Part shown: one piece after another, positions 61,297 through 64,000 of the stretch
How positions within the stretch are numbered: position 1 is the first letter of the stretch
Layout: each line of letters begins with the position of its first letter
Source: Neorhizobium sp.
GTDB taxonomy: Bacteria; Pseudomonadota; Alphaproteobacteria; Rhizobiales; Rhizobiaceae
DNA: 64,000 nt
Direction of reading: 5' to 3'
NCBI GenBank assembly: GCA_028283725.1
Contig: JAPWKC010000004.1
Location: 1,612,001-1,676,000 of the forward strand
Made by a program: the position numbers and the translations under genes
Notes under the pieces: model-generated
Told to the model about the DNA's origin: nothing
What the model saw: only the letters and a program-made list of their open reading frames with translations
Databases searched by the model: none

Positions 61297-61311
61297 TTAA
61301 CCTTTTGTTAG
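61297..61311 (+). promoter_or_regulatory. CtrA-like site TTAA-N7-TTAG upstream of the transglutaminase-like gene
   Basis: TTAACCTTTTGTTAG matches the CtrA pattern TTAA-N7-TTAA in seven of eight positions, 20 bases before the start codon. Half-sites TTAACCAT (61229-61236) and GGTTAAC (near 61253-61259) lie upstream. CtrA is a cell-cycle regulator of Alphaproteobacteria; the role here is inferred. Confidence 0.4.
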
Positions 61312-61330
61312 GAATTTAAGGGACGGGCAG

Positions 61331-61948
61331 ATGATGAGAGCCTTGCTGGCACGGCGTGTAGCCGTGATCCTGTTGAGTTTTCTGGTGCCGGCGAGCGCAG
61401 CCCTGCCGGCATCGCAGCCGGTGGAAGCAGCGATGGTCACGGGCAGCGTGACTTCTCAGCCGATCGGCCATTACGACTTCTGTCAGCGCTTCGTCGACGA
61501 ATGCAACATTCGCAGCAAGCCCGGCCCGGCGCCGGTTCTGACGGCCAAGGGCTGGGAAATCGCCCGCGAGATCAATATCGCCGTCAACGCGCGCTATGTG
61601 CCGAAGACCGACATGGAGATCTACGGCAAGGAAGAATACTGGAACTATCCGACCGTTGCCGCCGACTGCGAGGACTATGCGCTCGAAAAGCAGAAGGAAC
61701 TCGTCGCCGCCGGCTTCGATCATTCCGACCTTCTGATCACCGTCGTGCGCAAGCAGGATGGCGAAGGCCACGCGGTTCTGACGCTGCGCACCTCGGACGG
61801 CGACTTTATCCTCGACAATCTCGACGACCAGATCCAGCCCTGGTACGCCAAGCCCTACACGTTTCTCAAGCGCCAGGCGGCGTTCAACACCGGCAAGTGG
61901 GTGACGATCGAAAACGGCCGCGACCTGCTGGTGGGCGCGCTGCACTGA
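61331..61948 (+). CDS. Bacterial transglutaminase-like cysteine peptidase (Peptidase_C93, BTLCP)
   Basis: A 205-residue exported enzyme. MMRALLARRVAVILLSFLVPASAALPASQ is a signal peptide. The catalytic triad of the family is visible: ADCEDYALEKQKEL (C113), EGHAVLTLRT (H147) and ILDNLDDQI (D162). BTLCP proteins, including LapG, cut periplasmic domains of adhesins or other envelope proteins; no LapA/LapD partner is in the window. It is preceded by CtrA-like sites and followed by a terminator. Confidence 0.9.
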   Translation: MMRALLARRVAVILLSFLVPASAALPASQPVEAAMVTGSVTSQPIGHYDFCQRFVDECNIRSKPGPAPVLTAKGWEIAREINIAVNARYVPKTDMEIYGKEEYWNYPTVAADCEDYALEKQKELVAAGFDHSDLLITVVRKQDGEGHAVLTLRTSDGDFILDNLDDQIQPWYAKPYTFLKRQAAFNTGKWVTIENGRDLLVGALH

Positions 61949-61973
61949 GAGTGCGATCCGAGCAGAATGACAT

Positions 61974-62006
61974 AAGGCCCGCGCGGGGTACCGCTGCGGG
62001 CCTTTT
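61974..62006 (+). terminator. Intrinsic terminator after the transglutaminase-like gene
   Basis: AAGGCCCGC-N13-GCGGGCCTT followed by TTCG, 25 bases after the stop codon. Confidence 0.8.
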
Positions 62007-62225
62007 CGTTCTGGTAACTGGTCGGCGTGCGGGACAGCGGGCGGCGTTGGTCGCGTTCCGGTTTCGCAAGCCGGCAGGCGCATATGGCCTGACCGAGAGC
62101 CCTCTCCATTTCGCCCGCAGCGCGCGCGAATGATGTCGGGGATGAGGCATCAGGGGGCCGCCTTGCACCGGAGATCTGGCGCTGCGCCCGCCGGCCCTTC
62201 GCTTTGGCTCGGGCGCTCGAGGCTC

Positions 62226-62248
62226 AAAACGCTCCACCGGAGCGTTTT
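62226..62248 (-). terminator. Terminator of mbfA (usable on both strands)
   Basis: AAAACGCTCC-ACC-GGAGCGTTTT is a perfect 10-bp hairpin ending in T on both strands, 20 bases after the mbfA stop. Confidence 0.8.
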
Positions 62249-62269
62249 GCCGGCTGACGCCGCCTGATC

Positions 62270-63250
62270 TCACCCATTGCCAATCAGGATGCCGGCTGCC
62301 AGCACCAGCGAACCGCCAAACACGACCTGGAAGACTGCCTTCAGGAACGGCGTTTCCATATAGCGGTTCTGGATGAAGGCGATTGCCCAGAGTTCGAAGA
62401 ACACGACCACGGCGGCAACGGCGGTGGCGGTCCAGAAATGCGGGATGAGATAGGGCAGCGCATGGCCGAGACCGCCCAGCGCCGTCATGATGCCCGATGC
62501 CAGGCCGCGCTTGATGGGCGAGCCGCGGCCGGAGATCTTGCCGTCGTCATGCGCTGCCTCTGTGAAGCCCATGGAAATGCCGGCGCCGACTGCCGCCGAC
62601 AGGCCGATCAGGAAAGTGGACCAGGTGTTCTGGGTGGCAAAGGCAGCCGCGAAGATCGGCGCCAGCGTCGAGACCGAACCATCCATCAGGCCGGCAAGGC
62701 CCGGCTGGACATAGGTGAGAATGAACTGGCGGCGGGCGCCTTCATCCTCCTCCGCCTTGGCATCGGCCGAAACATGCTTGCCCTCCAGCATGCGGGCAAT
62801 ATCCTCGTGGCCCTCTTCCGCGAGCGCGAGATCGCCCAGCAGTTTGCGCGTCGAGGCATCGGAGACGCGCTTTGCCGCCTCGCGGTAGAAACGTGCGGCC
62901 TGGCGTTCCATCGCCTCGCCTTCCTCGCGCATCCTGTCGAGCGTGAGTGTCTTGCGCAGCCAATCGGGCTTGCGCTCGTAAAAGCCGCGGACATGCTCGC
63001 GCCGGATCAGCGGAATGCGCTCGCCGAACCGCGCACGGAACATCTCGATGAGCATGTTCTTGTGGGTCTGCTCCACCTCCGCCATGTCGTCGAAGACCTG
63101 TGCCGAGGCCGGTGCGTGCGGCCGTAAAATATCGGCATAGGACATGTAGATGCGCGCATCATCTTCCTCCGAGGCAATGGCAAGCGCGAGGATTTCCTGT
63201 TCGCTCAACGTGTCGAAGGATCGCTTGGAGGTGGAGAAGAGGCGCAGCAT
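62270..63250 (-). CDS. mbfA: Membrane-bound ferritin MbfA (rubrerythrin-VIT1 fusion)
   Basis: A 326-residue iron exporter/peroxide protector. The N-terminal erythrin domain has EEDDARIYMSYAD and DDMAEVEQTHKNML (E60, H63), then FYREAAKRVSDASTRKLLGDLALAEEGHEDIARML, giving the di-iron site; the C-terminal half is a VIT1-like transporter with TYVQPGLAGLMDGSVSTLAPIFAAA and GAGISMGFTEAAHDDGKISGRGSP. In Agrobacterium and Bradyrhizobium MbfA exports iron and is repressed by Irr at low iron. A matching ICE box lies just upstream. Confidence 0.95.
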   Translation of the reverse strand: MLRLFSTSKRSFDTLSEQEILALAIASEEDDARIYMSYADILRPHAPASAQVFDDMAEVEQTHKNMLIEMFRARFGERIPLIRREHVRGFYERKPDWLRKTLTLDRMREEGEAMERQAARFYREAAKRVSDASTRKLLGDLALAEEGHEDIARMLEGKHVSADAKAEEDEGARRQFILTYVQPGLAGLMDGSVSTLAPIFAAAFATQNTWSTFLIGLSAAVGAGISMGFTEAAHDDGKISGRGSPIKRGLASGIMTALGGLGHALPYLIPHFWTATAVAAVVVFFELWAIAFIQNRYMETPFLKAVFQVVFGGSLVLAAGILIGNG

Positions 63251-63264
63251 GACGGAATTCCCTG

Positions 63265-63281
63265 TTTAGAATTATTCTAAT
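63265..63281. promoter_or_regulatory. ICE box (Irr site) TTTAGAA-TTA-TTCTAAT
   Basis: TTTAGAATTATTCTAAT holds a perfect 6-bp inverted repeat (TTAGAA/TTCTAA) of the iron-control element bound by Irr, beginning 15 bases before the mbfA start codon. This position fits repression when iron is low. Confidence 0.85.
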
Positions 63282-63494
63282 TATAAACTTGTCTGGAAAA
63301 AGCAAGGGGCTTCCATCGTCGCACCGCATTGGCCGCCCATAACGGCCCCTGCGGTATCGGCATACATGCAGAGACCATACAGCCTGGCGGCGGTCTTGAA
63401 ATTTTCACTTGCCGAGATTGCCGGAAACGGATGGATAAACGGATGGCGGATACCAGATTGCATTCGCCGGACAGAGGCAGCAGGGGACAATCAG

Positions 63495-64000
63495 ATGAAG
63501 CGCAGAGATTTCTTCCGCAAGACGGCAACCAACAGTGCCGGCGCGGTTGCGGCGACCGCCCTTGTTAGCCCGCTGGTCGCCCCGTTGATCCCCCCTTTCG
63601 CCACGCCCGCCCTTGCCCAGTCGAGCCCCAGGATCAGCTGGCGGATGGCATCCTCCTTTACCAAGACGACGGATATCCTGTTTGCCGGCGCAACCGATAT
63701 TGCGACAAGCGTTTCCGAAGCGACGGACGGCAATTTCACTATCGAGACCCTGGCCGCAGGCGAGGTCGTGCCGGGACTGCAGGCGACCGATGCGGTCGCC
63801 AACGGCACCGTCGAGATGGCGCATACATCGAGCTACTATTCCGTCGCCAAGGACCCGACCTTCGCTCTCGCCACCGCCATTCCTTTCGGCCTCAATGCCC
63901 GGATGACCAATGCCTGGCTGACGATCGGCGGCGGCAACGAGCTCTTCAACGAATTCCTCGCACCGTCCAATCTCTATGCGCTGCCGGCCGGCAATACCGG
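63495..64000 (+). CDS. TRAP transporter DctP-type solute-binding protein (N-terminal part, runs off the window)
   Basis: The first 168 residues of a longer gene. MKRRDFFRKTATNSAGAVAATALVSPLVAP is a twin-arginine signal (RRDFF), with cleavage near ALAQSS. The mature part ISWRMASSFTKTTDILFAGATDIATSVSEATDGNFTIETLAAGEVVPGLQATDAVANGTVEMAHTSSYY and FALATAIPFGLNARMTNAWL is typical of DctP proteins of the TakP/YiaO type that bind carboxylates, notably alpha-keto acids. GGGGA precedes the ATG. The DctQM membrane genes should follow beyond base 64000. Confidence 0.88.
   Translation, partial: MKRRDFFRKTATNSAGAVAATALVSPLVAPLIPPFATPALAQSSPRISWRMASSFTKTTDILFAGATDIATSVSEATDGNFTIETLAAGEVVPGLQATDAVANGTVEMAHTSSYYSVAKDPTFALATAIPFGLNARMTNAWLTIGGGNELFNEFLAPSNLYALPAGNT

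Larger units (their letters stand above)
61949..62269. other. Gap with two terminators between convergent genes
   Basis: This 321-base gap holds the terminators at 61974-62006 and 62226-62248. Between them I see no supported gene; short ORFs have no ribosome-binding site. Confidence 0.5.

Overview
The window reads as a chromosomal segment of a member of the Rhizobiaceae (Alphaproteobacteria, Rhizobiales). Reasons: high GC with uniformly rhizobial-type codon use; a PmtA-type phospholipid N-methyltransferase; a ugpBAEC glycerol-3-phosphate importer preceded by tandem rhizobial-style Pho boxes; the membrane ferritin MbfA preceded by an Irr-type ICE box; a RIME-like intergenic mosaic repeat; and a lone dnaN without dnaA or recF beside it. 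Genus cannot be settled from the sequence. I saw no rRNA, tRNA, insertion sequence, integrase or CRISPR array. The window opens inside coaBC and closes inside a TRAP-type solute-binding protein gene.

Layout. 0-9 kb: coaBC end, class II amidotransferase, otsBA (trehalose synthesis), a molbindin, a monooxygenase, a PLP dehydratase, a YigZ protein, RF3 (prfC) and dut. 9-20 kb: exported histidine phosphatase, cysK, comM, gshB, cupin, the ugpBAEC operon, yraN and rsmI. 20-31 kb: dnaN, pmtA, a variant histidine phosphatase, pyrF, an exported beta-helix protein, DUF1330, an NDUFA9-like reductase, uppP, GST-queG-SDR. 31-44 kb: rlpA, an RsmB-type methyltransferase, tspO, thioesterase-mtnN, guaA, vapBC, a YqaA membrane protein, ogt, a YffB/ArsC protein, ybaK, an M29 aminopeptidase and xseA. 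44-49 kb: the most accessory-looking part, with an orphan spike-base protein related to the gene transfer agent head spike, unknown small proteins, and a GT-C / GtrB-like / GtrA set in which the GtrB-like gene carries a one-base frameshift. 49-54 kb: oxidoreductases and a LysR regulator divergent from an aldo/keto reductase. 54-60 kb: the translation cluster infC-rpmI-rplT and a kinase-like gene-pheS-pheT. 60-64 kb: hydrolase, transglutaminase-like peptidase, mbfA and dctP-like gene.

How the genes work together. Most are housekeeping: translation (infC, rpmI, rplT, pheST, prfC, ybaK, queG, rsmI), nucleotide metabolism (dut, pyrF, guaA, mtnN), DNA work (dnaN, xseA, ogt), thiol metabolism (cysK, gshB, GST), envelope building (uppP, rlpA, pmtA) and nutrient stress (ugp and Pho boxes; mbfA and Irr box). 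The features most worth a second look are the broken GtrB-like gene within a three-part glycosylation module next to an orphan phage/GTA spike-base gene, a roughly 50-codon palindrome-rich insertion within an SDR gene, a tandem 18-bp duplication at the start of cysK, an AUU start for infC that the ORF track missed, and several clean regulatory palindromes.
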